Origin: Pelosinus sp. IPA-1
Lineage (GTDB): Bacteria; Bacillota; Negativicutes; DSM-13327
Assembly (NCBI RefSeq): GCF_030269905.1
Contig: NZ_BSVC01000007.1
Location: 248,001-312,000, forward strand
DNA: 64,000 nt
Direction: 5' to 3'
The position numbers and the translations under genes were made by a program. This document shows, in pieces, positions 34,861 through 42,834 of the stretch. A model generated the notes under the pieces. The model was not told where the DNA came from, did not search any database, and saw only the letters and a list, made by a program, of their open reading frames with translations. Position 1 is the first letter of the stretch. Every line of letters starts with the position of its first letter.

Positions 34861-35085
34861 ATAACGTTAATTGATGTATTAGGCACTGCACCTGATGTAG
34901 TAGCTGAGGCTGTTGAAACTCAATGTGAACATGAACGATTAAATAAGCAAATAAATCGCTTGAGTAGTAGAGAAAAGTGGGTTCTAGAGATGAGGTTTGG
35001 CATGCCAAATGGTAACCGTAAGACCCAAAGAGACATTGCAAGAATGTTAGGAATTTCTCGTTCGTATGTCTCAAGAATTGAGAAA
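34849..35085 (+). CDS. sigK: Sigma-K, exon 2 (regions 3-4; split again by element 2)
   Basis: Continues exon 1: EGNEITLIDVLGTAPDVV, a linker, then region 4 (LSSREKWVLEMRFGM) and the region 4.2 helix-turn-helix TQRDIARMLGISRSYVSRIEK. No stop or frameshift over 79 codons, so it is probably under selection. After AAA 35083-35085 it no longer matches sigK, where RA-K-L and about a dozen residues should follow. Instead the frame runs 26 codons into element 2 (QETQTTN ...) and stops at 35163, overlapping the integrase gene on the other strand. Confidence 0.92.
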
Positions 35086-35107
35086 CAAGAGACGCAAACA
35101 ACAAACT

Positions 35108-36562
35108 TTATTCAAATCCCCAATCTATATTTTCAGGCTTCCAACCTGTACGTATGGCTTTAATGTATATATTTAAGCTCAGTATAACTTTTCTGCGTTT
35201 TTCAAATGTATCGGCATTTAATATATCTAGATGTGTTACAGTGGTTTTAGGATGTTCAACTTTAGTTAATTTATTTAGGGTATCATTTGCTATATTTAAT
35301 TCTTTATTAATAATATCAATATCATTATCAGCTTCTTCAATGGTTATTTTCCTTTTTCTTATTAAATACAAAATTTCCGATTTGGATTCGTTTAGTTCAT
35401 TTATTTGCTCTCTTATTTTAGTAATCATACCGTTATCAGTGGGTGAATTGATAGTTACTAAATTGTTAAGATCGTGACCATCAGCTGACCAATTTTCAAT
35501 ATATGTCCAAACATTACTATCTAGTTTATCTGCGCGAACTGTACCATTGTGACATTCGCGCTTTTCCATTTTTGATGGACACGTATAATATAAATATTCT
35601 TTGTCTTTTATTAATTTTCGTGAGCCAATCATTGAATATCCACAACTACCACAACGGATTATTCCTCGAAGTAAATACTCTCGTTTTGTGTTACGTTTAG
35701 AAAAATTCATATTTTGTTTAAGCATAGCTTGAACTTTCATCCAAATTTCTACATCAACAATAACTGGGACGCTAATAGGTATCCATTCCGATTGATCACG
35801 AATTGTTCTTTCTGACTTATACTGTCCGACTTTTTTTTCATAATACTTAAATGACCACTTAGTTCCAGCATACATTTCATTTGATAATATCCTATGAATA
35901 TTGCTAATCGTAAATGGTTTACCAAGTCTATTGGTTATTCCCATAGCTTTTAATTCGAAAGCTAAAGAACGAACTCCATAATTTCTATCAATATAAGTAT
36001 TAAACATTAGCCTAACTATTTCTGCTTCTTTTAAATTTACTTCATACATTGATTTTTCATTGTTAAAATTGTATCCATAAGCCTTATCATTAAAAACAAG
36101 TTTTCCTGATAAAGCTTTTTGACGTTTCCCGCGCATTGTACGGCTTTTTATTGTTTCTTTTTCGTATTTAGCCATGGCGGCATGTATAGTCATAAACAAC
36201 TCCCCAGCGGGGGTTTTAGCATATTCATTCGTTACAAATATTAATTCAGCTCGTTTTTCTATTTCTTTTACTAGAATAAGAAGGTGATCTGTCTCTCTAG
36301 ATAATCGATCAAGATCATAAACAATAACTGTTTTTATTAACCCCTTGTGCAGATCATTTCGTAGTTCATCAAGAGCGGGGCGTTCCATAAATTCTCCTGA
36401 ATATCCATCATCAATATATTCATTAACAATGGTACAACCTGCTTTTTCTTTGCAACGCCTTAATTGATCAGCTAAGGAGTAACCACTTTTTGCTTGTTCT
36501 TCGGTTGACACTCTAACATAAATTGCAATGATGCGCTCATTACTATAAGGGATATAAGACAT
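35108..36562 (-). CDS. Large serine integrase of element 2
   Basis: 484 residues: resolvase domain with Ser19 (YVRVSTEEQ) and DRLSRE, recombinase domain (KAYGYNFN ... ILSNEMYAGTKW), zinc ribbon (CGSCGYSMIGSR ... CPSKMEKRECHNG), and a coiled-coil C-terminus. Clearly different from the element 1 enzyme. Its 3' end lies about 20 bp from the sigK breakpoint. It should integrate the phage at sigK and, with a directionality factor, excise it. Confidence 0.93.
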   Translation of the reverse strand: MSYIPYSNERIIAIYVRVSTEEQAKSGYSLADQLRRCKEKAGCTIVNEYIDDGYSGEFMERPALDELRNDLHKGLIKTVIVYDLDRLSRETDHLLILVKEIEKRAELIFVTNEYAKTPAGELFMTIHAAMAKYEKETIKSRTMRGKRQKALSGKLVFNDKAYGYNFNNEKSMYEVNLKEAEIVRLMFNTYIDRNYGVRSLAFELKAMGITNRLGKPFTISNIHRILSNEMYAGTKWSFKYYEKKVGQYKSERTIRDQSEWIPISVPVIVDVEIWMKVQAMLKQNMNFSKRNTKREYLLRGIIRCGSCGYSMIGSRKLIKDKEYLYYTCPSKMEKRECHNGTVRADKLDSNVWTYIENWSADGHDLNNLVTINSPTDNGMITKIREQINELNESKSEILYLIRKRKITIEEADNDIDIINKELNIANDTLNKLTKVEHPKTTVTHLDILNADTFEKRRKVILSLNIYIKAIRTGWKPENIDWGFE

Positions 36563-36607
36563 GTTACCACCTCAAAATATTTTAGCCAGTACCTTTTAGG
36601 TGCTGGC

Positions 36608-37192
36608 TTATTTGTTTTGTTCTTCTTCTAGTTCATAGGCGCGAAGAAGAAGGGCAGCTTTATTTTTATTGGAAAGTGTTTTAAATATTTTTAAAAGTTT
36701 TTCTTCGTCTTGGTCGATCTCAGTGCTTTGACAAGTTGATGGGGCAGGTAAGTGTGGTTGATCTCTATATTTCTCCGGTACGTCGTAACCAGCGTGTTTA
36801 TAAATATCTTCGGCAGTAAACATAAAAGAAAGTGGATTATCTTTTATAATTTTTTCAATAATTTCAATAGATGGCCGCTGTTCGGCTATTTCCTCAAGCA
36901 AATAAGCTAATTCAGCAATTGCAACACCTGTGTCATTAGAATATTTTTCAAGTGTTCTCCCGTTCATTATTACACGTAAGGTAGAAGCGAGAAGACTTCG
37001 ATTGTGGCCATAAACCAAATAATCAGTAGTTACTTTAAGGTAATTGGCTACTTTTTGAATTTTATCAAAGGCCGGAAGATTTTTGTCCCATTTATACATA
37101 GATCCCTTGCCGAATCCTAATTCTTTCTCGACTTCAGGAATTGTTATACCGTTTTTCCTACATGCACACTGCATATTTTCAACTATTGACAT
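36608..37192 (-). CDS. CI-like XRE-family phage repressor
   Basis: 194 residues: N-terminal helix-turn-helix (ITIPEVEKELGFGKGSMYKWDKN), a central part, and a C-terminus with SNKNKAALLLRAYELEEEQ. It lacks an obvious LexA-type peptidase. Divergent from a Cro-like gene at 37509 whose helix-turn-helix is very similar (TTIPKLEKELGFSKGSMYKWD), so the two probably compete for the same operators. Confidence 0.88.
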   Translation of the reverse strand: MSIVENMQCACRKNGITIPEVEKELGFGKGSMYKWDKNLPAFDKIQKVANYLKVTTDYLVYGHNRSLLASTLRVIMNGRTLEKYSNDTGVAIAELAYLLEEIAEQRPSIEIIEKIIKDNPLSFMFTAEDIYKHAGYDVPEKYRDQPHLPAPSTCQSTEIDQDEEKLLKIFKTLSNKNKAALLLRAYELEEEQNK

Positions 37193-37221
37193 GCAAACTC
37201 TCCTTTGGGTTGAAGATTATT

Positions 37222-37239
37222 ATTGTTAAATTTAACAAT
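37222..37239. promoter_or_regulatory. Operator 1, perfect 18-bp palindrome
   Basis: ATTGTTAAATTTAACAAT, perfectly symmetric, 30 bp upstream of the repressor start and just before the forward promoter. Confidence 0.75.
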
Positions 37240-37245
37240 TCACTA

Positions 37246-37274
37246 TTGACTAACTGCAAATTTAACACTATAAT
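37246..37274 (+). promoter_or_regulatory. Forward (lytic) promoter with operator 2 between -35 and -10
   Basis: TTGACT 37246-37251 and TATAAT 37269-37274 with 17-bp spacing. The spacer holds AAATTTAACA, the half-site of operator 1, so a bound repressor would block it. Transcription would pass about 230 nt of leader before the Cro-like gene. Confidence 0.75.
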
Positions 37275-37411
37275 AACCTTAACGACAGAAATCACGACAA
37301 AAGGCAATAAAAAACCAGAGGGTTTTGGCGAACCCTTTAGAGAAATCGTTGTGTAACGATTTATTTGCTATGCATTTAATATTAGAATATTTTCAGTCAT
37401 TTGTCAAGGTT

Positions 37412-37429
37412 TTTGTGAAATTTAACAAT
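37412..37429. promoter_or_regulatory. Operator 3 (imperfect copy)
   Basis: TTTGTGAAATTTAACAAT, 16 of 18 bases as in operator 1. The leader between (37275-37411) also contains an inverted repeat AAATCGTT/AACGATTT (37343-37362). Confidence 0.6.
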
Positions 37430-37508
37430 GAAATAAGGAGGGTTTAATGTAACGAATCGGTAGTTGACGCTTTAATGAAAATGTCGTAAGGGGAGGAGGG
37501 TTGCATTA

Positions 37509-37727
37509 ATGTCCTTACTCAATAACATTCAAAATTTATGTCCTAGTAAAAATACAACAATTCCTAAATTAGAAAAGGAACTCGGATTTAGTAAAGGTTC
37601 TATGTACAAATGGGATATAAACGATCCGTCAATATCTAAGGTCTTAAAAGTGGCACAATACTTTGGCGTATCCATAGATTCTTTATTTAAAGATAGTCAA
37701 GAGGATTTAAATATTATCAATCAATAG
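37509..37727 (+). CDS. Cro-like XRE-family regulator
   Basis: 72 residues, almost entirely one helix-turn-helix domain (TTIPKLEKELGFSKGSMYKWD), nearly the same recognition helix as the CI-like repressor. Expected to favour the lytic programme. First rightward gene. Confidence 0.85.
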   Translation: MSLLNNIQNLCPSKNTTIPKLEKELGFSKGSMYKWDINDPSISKVLKVAQYFGVSIDSLFKDSQEDLNIINQ

Positions 37728-37769
37728 ATTGCCATTGCCAGCATAAGTATAACTAGGAGGGGATGATTA

Positions 37770-37961
37770 ATGGCTTTTCTAGGTTGGTTCTGGGATGGGG
37801 AATGGCATACTTATCCTTCTAAAGAACATGAAGCTAAACTTGATGCAGTATTAATTCCAATGGGAGCAAAAAGGACTAAAAATGTTGATCCTAACTTTAA
37901 TTATGTTGAGTATTTAAACCAAAAGTACAACGAAAGGGTCAGTTCTTATCCAGCCGGATAA
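37770..37961 (+). CDS. Hypothetical early phage protein, 63 residues
   Basis: Trp-rich start (FLGWFWDGEWHTYPSKEHE); AGGAGGGG upstream. No family recognised. Confidence 0.55.
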   Translation: MAFLGWFWDGEWHTYPSKEHEAKLDAVLIPMGAKRTKNVDPNFNYVEYLNQKYNERVSSYPAG

Positions 37962-38104
37962 TCCGGCTGCTTAGAAAGTGGACAAGCGAAGAAAAGTAAG
38001 TTCAATTTTTTTTGATCTCAGTTGCGAAAAGCAAAAACACTTCCCCAGTATAGAGTATGCCCATGAATCGAAAATTATACGCAGGATGTGAATAAAAATT
38101 GTCA

Positions 38105-38329
38105 ATGCAAAAAGAAACCGCCACTACCAGTAGTGGCGAAAAATTAAATCATTTTATTCCACTTACAGATAATGAAGAACAATTACAAGCTTTTGCCAAT
38201 CTGTATTATTGTGGAATTACTAAACAACAAATAACTTTGATTTTATCTACTGTTCGACTGAATTTTGAAGCTTTAGGTATTTCTCCTCAGCCACTTCTAG
38301 ACAGTCTTTCAACATATCAAAAGAAGTGA
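38105..38329 (+). CDS. Hypothetical early phage protein, 74 residues
   Basis: From ATG 38105 (a TTG at 38099 is also possible). A soluble helical protein (DNEEQLQAFANLYYCGITKQQ). Its last 83 bp overlap the end of a gene on the opposite strand (38247-38555). Ribosome binding site weak. Confidence 0.5.
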   Translation: MQKETATTSSGEKLNHFIPLTDNEEQLQAFANLYYCGITKQQITLILSTVRLNFEALGISPQPLLDSLSTYQKK

Positions 38330-38555
38330 TATTAGATATTGTTTCAACGATTTTCTTAATGGAATCATCCCATATGTAAAGGGTGGCGTTAAATGATTTC
38401 TTTGCATTATCTAAACCACTAACTTCAAAATAATAACCGTTTTTAAGTTTTAAATAAATACAATTTTCAAAGTCAATGATTCTAATGGTGTATTTATCAC
38501 CAAGTTTTAACAAAACTTCTTTAATCTTTTTACCAGGATTTCTAGTTTTAAACAA
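38247..38555 (-). CDS. Hypothetical phage protein, 102 residues
   Basis: Starts at TTG 38555 behind GGAGG. Lys-rich N-terminus, then beta-rich sequence (YTIRIIDFENCIYLKLKNGYYFEV). It reads against the early genes and, with 38569-38763, forms a small leftward pair. Unknown function. Confidence 0.55.
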   Translation of the reverse strand: MFKTRNPGKKIKEVLLKLGDKYTIRIIDFENCIYLKLKNGYYFEVSGLDNAKKSFNATLYIWDDSIKKIVETISNITSFDMLKDCLEVAEEKYLKLQNSVEQ

Positions 38556-38568
38556 AGCGATACCTCCA

Positions 38569-38763
38569 CTACTCAGTAACTACTTGAATTAACATAGGAT
38601 GAATTCGATAGTTTTTATTATTATAGCCTACGTTAATGTAATCATATTTGAACATTTCCGTTATTTCTTCGTCAACGTAGGTTAACGGATTGCGATTATG
38701 AAGTGTTCCAGTTTCAGTAATATCAATCCATGTTCCTAACAAATTAGCATAAACTTTTTTCAT
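38569..38763 (-). CDS. Hypothetical phage protein, 64 residues
   Basis: Preceded by AAAGGGAGGTGATC. MKKVYANLLGTWIDITETGT suggests a small beta-rich protein. Upstream partner of the gene at 38247-38555. Confidence 0.6.
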   Translation of the reverse strand: MKKVYANLLGTWIDITETGTLHNRNPLTYVDEEITEMFKYDYINVGYNNKNYRIHPMLIQVVTE

Positions 38764-38839
38764 CTAGATCACCTCCCTTTGAGGCGTACTTCGACGAAAA
38801 CCATTAATTTCCTGTAAATAAAAATTGTGAGGTGAAAAT

Positions 38840-38983
38840 ATGGACTCTGTAGAGCAGATATTGAGAAATGCAATTGCTGTAATATGTGACGCTGATTTCA
38901 ACGCAAGATTCCCTTATACCCGCAAAATTATCACGGTAGAAGATTTGGTTGAAATGGGTAAACGATGCGAAGGAAGCGAGTAA
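38840..38983 (+). CDS. Hypothetical phage protein, 47 residues
   Basis: Translated by eye: DSVEQILRNAIAVICDADF, then KIITVEDLVEMG. GAGGTG lies 6 nt upstream. No family recognised. Confidence 0.55.
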   Translation: MDSVEQILRNAIAVICDADFNARFPYTRKIITVEDLVEMGKRCEGSE

Positions 38984-38985
38984 AA

Positions 38986-39162
38986 ATGATTTGCGCTCGA
39001 TGTGGCAAGTCAATTAACGAAGACACTGTAAATTGGACAACCACTGAAGATGATGATAATTCGAAGCCACTATGTAGAGATGATCGCAGTTGTTTTAAAA
39101 GAATGATTTACGGCAAGATGGTTATGGTCCATAGATTGGCTGTGAGGTATGTGTATGAATGA
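38986..39162 (+). CDS. Zinc-ribbon-like phage protein, 58 residues
   Basis: From ATG 38986: MICARCGKSINED and a later Cys pair (LCRDDRSC) suggest a zinc-binding fold. It starts 3 bp after the stop of the previous gene. Confidence 0.6.
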   Translation: MICARCGKSINEDTVNWTTTEDDDNSKPLCRDDRSCFKRMIYGKMVMVHRLAVRYVYE

Positions 39163-39256
39163 TGATTTAAGGCCAGCGCGAGGGATAATGAATGGATTAA
39201 TATTGGGTCTGATATTTTGGTCAGTGGTAATCGTAATTTTAAGGAGGTATCTATGA
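39155..39256 (+). CDS. 33-residue membrane peptide
   Basis: MNDDLRPARGIMNGLILGLIFWS, one helix with a basic end (ILRRYL). It overlaps the previous gene by 8 bp and the next by ATGA, so it is part of a coupled series. Phages often encode such peptides between early genes. Confidence 0.55.
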   Translation: MNDDLRPARGIMNGLILGLIFWSVVIVILRRYL

Positions 39257-39405
39257 GCCATGAGAAACCATGCCCCTGTCAATCCTGCTTCAAAGACGGA
39301 CAACCTAAGAAGTGCGCTTTGGTCTGTGGTCAAATTCATACATGCAATAAACCGTCAGAATGCAATGAAGTTAAGGAGTGGCGATTATTCCGCACAGGGA
39401 GGTGA
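39253..39405 (+). CDS. Cys-rich phage protein, 50 residues
   Basis: CPCQSCFKDGQPKKCALVCGQ, then HTCNKPSEC: eight Cys in 50 residues, probably metal-binding. AAGGAGG precedes the start, inside the previous gene. Confidence 0.6.
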   Translation: MSHEKPCPCQSCFKDGQPKKCALVCGQIHTCNKPSECNEVKEWRLFRTGR

Positions 39406-39410
39406 TATAT

Positions 39411-39719
39411 TTGTTAACGCATCGGCAACGAAAGGCATTAATGGTAGTAGCTTTAGTAGGTCTACTGATTTTATCCCTTGCTAGTTGTGGCAGCGCGGAG
39501 CCAAAAGGAACGCTGATTACAGAAACTTACATAGTACAATCGGGAGACACGTTATGGACTATAGCGGAAAAGTATATGGCAAAGAACACATATGGACCAC
39601 GTGATATTCGCGAATTTTACCACGGGATTATAGAACTAAATTACGAGACGGTATTTGCTAATAGGCCGGATCGCATGATCTACCCCGGAGATAAGCTCCA
39701 AATTAATTATTGGCAATAA
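39411..39719 (+). CDS. LysM lipoprotein of the phage
   Basis: 102 residues from TTG 39411 (GGAGGTG 6 nt before). The N-terminal signal ends in a lipobox, LASC, so it should be lipid-anchored. One LysM domain follows (YIVQSGDTLWTIAEKY ... YPGDKLQINYW). A lipoprotein expressed in the early region could be a lysogenic-conversion or superinfection-exclusion factor; that is inference. Confidence 0.8.
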   Translation: MLTHRQRKALMVVALVGLLILSLASCGSAEPKGTLITETYIVQSGDTLWTIAEKYMAKNTYGPRDIREFYHGIIELNYETVFANRPDRMIYPGDKLQINYWQ

Positions 39720-39720
39720 A

Positions 39721-39750
39721 AAAAGACCGCTTTGCAGAGCGGCCTCAGGA
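39721..39750 (+). terminator. Hairpin after LysM gene
   Basis: AGACCGCTTTGCAGAGCGGCCT hairpin, weak T-run. Confidence 0.5.
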
Positions 39751-39807
39751 AAACTATCAATTGAATTATATCACAAAATCATTAAAAACAATAGGAGGGA
39801 ATAGAAG

Positions 39808-40230
39808 GTGTGCATGAAGGTAACCCCGGATCAGCAAAGATTAATTGCTGAATTGAAAGCTCAGGGCAAATCAACGAATGAAATAGCAAAAGCTACCGGA
39901 ATAAGTTACGGCTCTGTAGTTTATTACGGAAGTAAAAGGGCTTCAAGAAAATTGGCTTCTGACAAATATGTTGAAACTGATAAGCCGATGCCACCAGTCA
40001 TCAAATCAGAGTTAAAAATAATTGCAGATAAAGAGTTGGCAGAACACGTATGTCAGCAAATGGGGCTGGAAAAACCCGTATGTTCATTATCTCAAAGACC
40101 AAGAAGTTATAGTGCTAGCGGGTGGGTATGGGATGGAAATAAGTTTATTCCAGGGGTAACAGTATCTAACAACGGTATGCTGGTAAGGCAACCGCTGTTT
40201 AGGAAAACCAATAGATTCGCCACTAATTAG
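39808..40230 (+). CDS. HTH phage protein
   Basis: 140 residues: an N-terminal helix-turn-helix of the resolvase/Sigma-70-r4-like kind (RLIAELKAQGKSTNEIAKATGISYGSVVYYG), a linker, and a C-terminus with SASGWVWDGNKFIPGV. The GTG start at 39808 has good spacing to AGGAGGG; ATG 39814 is the alternative. Probable regulator of the replication genes. Confidence 0.65.
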   Translation: MCMKVTPDQQRLIAELKAQGKSTNEIAKATGISYGSVVYYGSKRASRKLASDKYVETDKPMPPVIKSELKIIADKELAEHVCQQMGLEKPVCSLSQRPRSYSASGWVWDGNKFIPGVTVSNNGMLVRQPLFRKTNRFATN

Positions 40231-40289
40231 ACCATTCCAGTGAAGGGAGGTGACAATCATGTTGGTGATTGAGGATGGGTAAAAAAAAG

Positions 40290-40322
40290 TGAAAACCGCC
40301 AGTTTGCAGACTGACGGCTTTC
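40290..40322 (+). terminator. Hairpin before replication module
   Basis: AAACCGCCAGT-TTGCAG-ACTGACGGCTTT hairpin; T-run weak, may be an attenuator. Confidence 0.5.
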
Positions 40323-40397
40323 GGGAATTAGATAAATTTTTACACCTGTAGTATACCACAAATTCACAAATTTAAAATAAAGGGAGATAAAAAAATT

Positions 40398-40829
40398 ATG
40401 GATATGAATATCAATTTAAATATTAAGGCAACTGAAATATGCGTGGCAATCGACAATTTAGCTAGTGCAATCTTAAATATGGGAAGCCAATCCGTAGGAG
40501 CTGTAGAGCAAGCACAACCTGCAACTCGTAAATCAAGAACATCAAAAACCGCTGAAACTGCACAGATAACTGAAACCGCTTCTACCGTTGAGGCAACCAC
40601 TGAAGTCGTACAAACTGTTACTGAAAAAGATGAACAAGTTAAAAACCAAGAGGAAACTGCTAAGACATATACCCTTGTTGAGGTTCGTGCAAAACTTGCA
40701 GCTCTGTCTGCTGCTGGTCACGCTCCTCAAATAAAAGAGTTGTTCGGTAAGTTTGGTGCTAAGAAATTAACCGAAGTTCCAGAAGAAAACTATGTGGAAC
40801 TTATGGCATTTGCAGAGGAAATAGGTTAA
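40398..40829 (+). CDS. Phage protein with coiled/helical C-terminal domain
   Basis: 143 residues: an N-terminal helix, a Thr/Glu-rich linker (about 35-85), and a C-terminal domain (TYTLVEVRAKLAALSAAGHAPQIKELF ... EENYVELMAFAEEIG) seen in phage proteins beside DUF2800 genes. Its stop overlaps the next start by 1 bp. Probably an accessory of the recombination proteins. Confidence 0.6.
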   Translation: MDMNINLNIKATEICVAIDNLASAILNMGSQSVGAVEQAQPATRKSRTSKTAETAQITETASTVEATTEVVQTVTEKDEQVKNQEETAKTYTLVEVRAKLAALSAAGHAPQIKELFGKFGAKKLTEVPEENYVELMAFAEEIG

Positions 40830-42013
40830 TGGCGGCACATGCAAAACTGAGTGCTTCAGGATCAAAGCGTTGGTTAAGTTGTACGCCAAGTGCAGAACTG
40901 GAACAACAGTTTCCAAACTCTACGAGTGTATATGCGGATGAAGGATCATTCGCTCACTCGGTCGGTGAAGTGAAGATCAGGCGCGATCTAGTATTGATTC
41001 AAGAACCTGAATATAAAAAGCAATATGAAGTTATCAAGAAAAATAATTTTTATTGTGAAGAGCTAGAGCAGGCGACTCAGGAATATGCCGATCTTGTATT
41101 TAGTAAAGTCGCTGAAGCGCAACAAAAAACTGAAGATGCAATTGTTCTTATTGAAGAAAAATTGGATTTTAGTAGATGGGTACCACAGGGATTCGGTACT
41201 GGTGACGTTGTGATTATCGGTGATGGTTGCATTGAAATAGTTGATCTAAAGTATGGCAAGGGTGTGCCGGTGTCAGCAGAAGAAAATACGCAGATGATGC
41301 TTTACGCATTAGGTGCTATAGCTAAATTTGAACACTTATATGACATACATACTGCACGAATGACTATTTGCCAGCCACGTCTAGACAGCGTTTCCACCTA
41401 TGAAATGCCAATCTATGAACTATTAGCCTGGGGTGACCATTACGTTAAGCCAAGGGCTGATATGGCAATCAAAGGTGAAGGTGATTTTGTTGCAGGTGAT
41501 CATTGCAGATTTTGCAGAGCCAAGGCAACTTGTAAAGCTAGAGCCGATGAAAATCTAGAGCTATTGAAATATGAGTTTCGCAAAGACCCATTACTTACTG
41601 ATGAAGAAGTTGGCGAGATTCTTGGTAAAGCAGAAGAACTTCAAAAATGGGCTAAAGATGTACAAGATTATGCTTTAGAACATGCAGAAAAACACGGTAA
41701 GAAATGGCCCGGTTGGAAATTGGTTGAAGGTCGTAGTAATCGAAAATACACGGATGATCTCAAAGTTGCTGAAACTTTGAAAAATGCTGGTTATAAAGAT
41801 GATAAAATCTACGAACCTCAAAAATTGCTCGGTATTACAGCTCTTGAAAAGTCGATCAGTAAAAAGCAATTTGGTATCTTACTCAGTGATCTTGTAGTAA
41901 AACCTACTGGAAAACCTACTCTTGTTCCAGAGTCGGACAAACGGGATGAAATATCATCTACAGCAGCAGCTGAATCAGATTTTGGTCCAGTTGATGCAAG
42001 TCTATTAGATTAA
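40829..42013 (+). CDS. DUF2800 phage nuclease (PD-(D/E)XK, Cas4/RecB-like)
   Basis: 394 residues. KLSASGSKRWLSCTPSAELE at the start and EIVDLKYGKGVPV mid-chain form the nuclease core, where Asp and Lys of VDLKYG are catalytic. Cys near the end of the domain (CRFCRAKATCKAR) suit a Cas4-like Fe-S cluster. Paired with a DUF2815 ssDNA-binding gene, as in many Firmicutes phages, in a probable recombination pair. Confidence 0.85.
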   Translation: MAAHAKLSASGSKRWLSCTPSAELEQQFPNSTSVYADEGSFAHSVGEVKIRRDLVLIQEPEYKKQYEVIKKNNFYCEELEQATQEYADLVFSKVAEAQQKTEDAIVLIEEKLDFSRWVPQGFGTGDVVIIGDGCIEIVDLKYGKGVPVSAEENTQMMLYALGAIAKFEHLYDIHTARMTICQPRLDSVSTYEMPIYELLAWGDHYVKPRADMAIKGEGDFVAGDHCRFCRAKATCKARADENLELLKYEFRKDPLLTDEEVGEILGKAEELQKWAKDVQDYALEHAEKHGKKWPGWKLVEGRSNRKYTDDLKVAETLKNAGYKDDKIYEPQKLLGITALEKSISKKQFGILLSDLVVKPTGKPTLVPESDKRDEISSTAAAESDFGPVDASLLD

Positions 42014-42042
42014 AAAAAAAAATTTAAAGGGGATTAAATATA

Positions 42043-42597
42043 ATGGCTAATCAAAATACAACAACTTCTACAAAATTGGTAACTGGTAAAGCGCGTCTAT
42101 CCTATGCAAATATCTGGGCTCCTAAAGCTAACGAACAAGGTGTAGAAAAATACTCAGTGTCAATCATCATTCCAAAATCAGATAAGGCTACTGTTGCGAA
42201 ATACAATGCTTGCATTGCAGCAGTAAAAGCAACAGGTGCAGCTAAGTGGGGCGGTAAAGTTCCTCCAATGCTTAAAACTCCTCTTCGTGACGGTGATGTG
42301 GAACGTCCAGATGATGAAGCTTATGCAGGATGCTATTTTATGAATGCTAACAGCAACAATAAACCTGGTATCGTAGATGCAAATGTTAATCCAATTCTTG
42401 ATCAATCAGAAGTTTACAGTGGTTGCTATGCTCGTGTAAGTGTTAACTTCTTTCCATACAACAACTCAGGTAGCAAAGGTATTGGCTGCGGACTTAATAA
42501 CATTCAAAAAATCGCTGACGGTGAATCTTTAGGCGGAGTTGCTCCTAAGGCTGAAGATGATTTCGAAGCAATTGAAACTGATGGAATGCTTGATTAA
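42043..42597 (+). CDS. DUF2815 phage single-strand DNA-binding protein
   Basis: 184 residues with the DUF2815 features KARLSYANIWAPKANEQGVEK, a beta barrel, an acidic C-terminus (EDDFEAIETDGMLD) and FPYNNSGSKGIGCGLNNIQK. Family members act as phage SSB/annealing proteins. Follows the DUF2800 nuclease. Confidence 0.87.
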   Translation: MANQNTTTSTKLVTGKARLSYANIWAPKANEQGVEKYSVSIIIPKSDKATVAKYNACIAAVKATGAAKWGGKVPPMLKTPLRDGDVERPDDEAYAGCYFMNANSNNKPGIVDANVNPILDQSEVYSGCYARVSVNFFPYNNSGSKGIGCGLNNIQKIADGESLGGVAPKAEDDFEAIETDGMLD

Positions 42598-42599
42598 TT

Positions 42600-42833
42600 A
42601 TGAAAATAGTACAAATTGCTTTCCGGGGTAATTATGCCAAACTATATGATTACTTCACTGATTTGGACTTAAGTGTAGGGGAGCCTGTTGTTTGTGAAAC
42701 AGGCTCCGGCTACTCCATCGGAACCGTAGCAGGATTTATACCGGTATCTAAAAATGCTAAGGCTTGGATTGTGCAAAAGATTGATGTAGAAGGTCATAAG
42801 CAAAGGCAAGAACTGAGGGAGTTGTTAGAGTGA
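42600..42833 (+). CDS. Small phage protein, 77 residues
   Basis: A compact alpha/beta protein (KIVQIAFRGNYAKLYDYFTD; GEPVVCETGSGYSIGTV). A similar gene is usual between DUF2815 and polymerase in such phages; function unknown. Confidence 0.7.
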   Translation: MKIVQIAFRGNYAKLYDYFTDLDLSVGEPVVCETGSGYSIGTVAGFIPVSKNAKAWIVQKIDVEGHKQRQELRELLE

Positions 42834-42834
42834 T

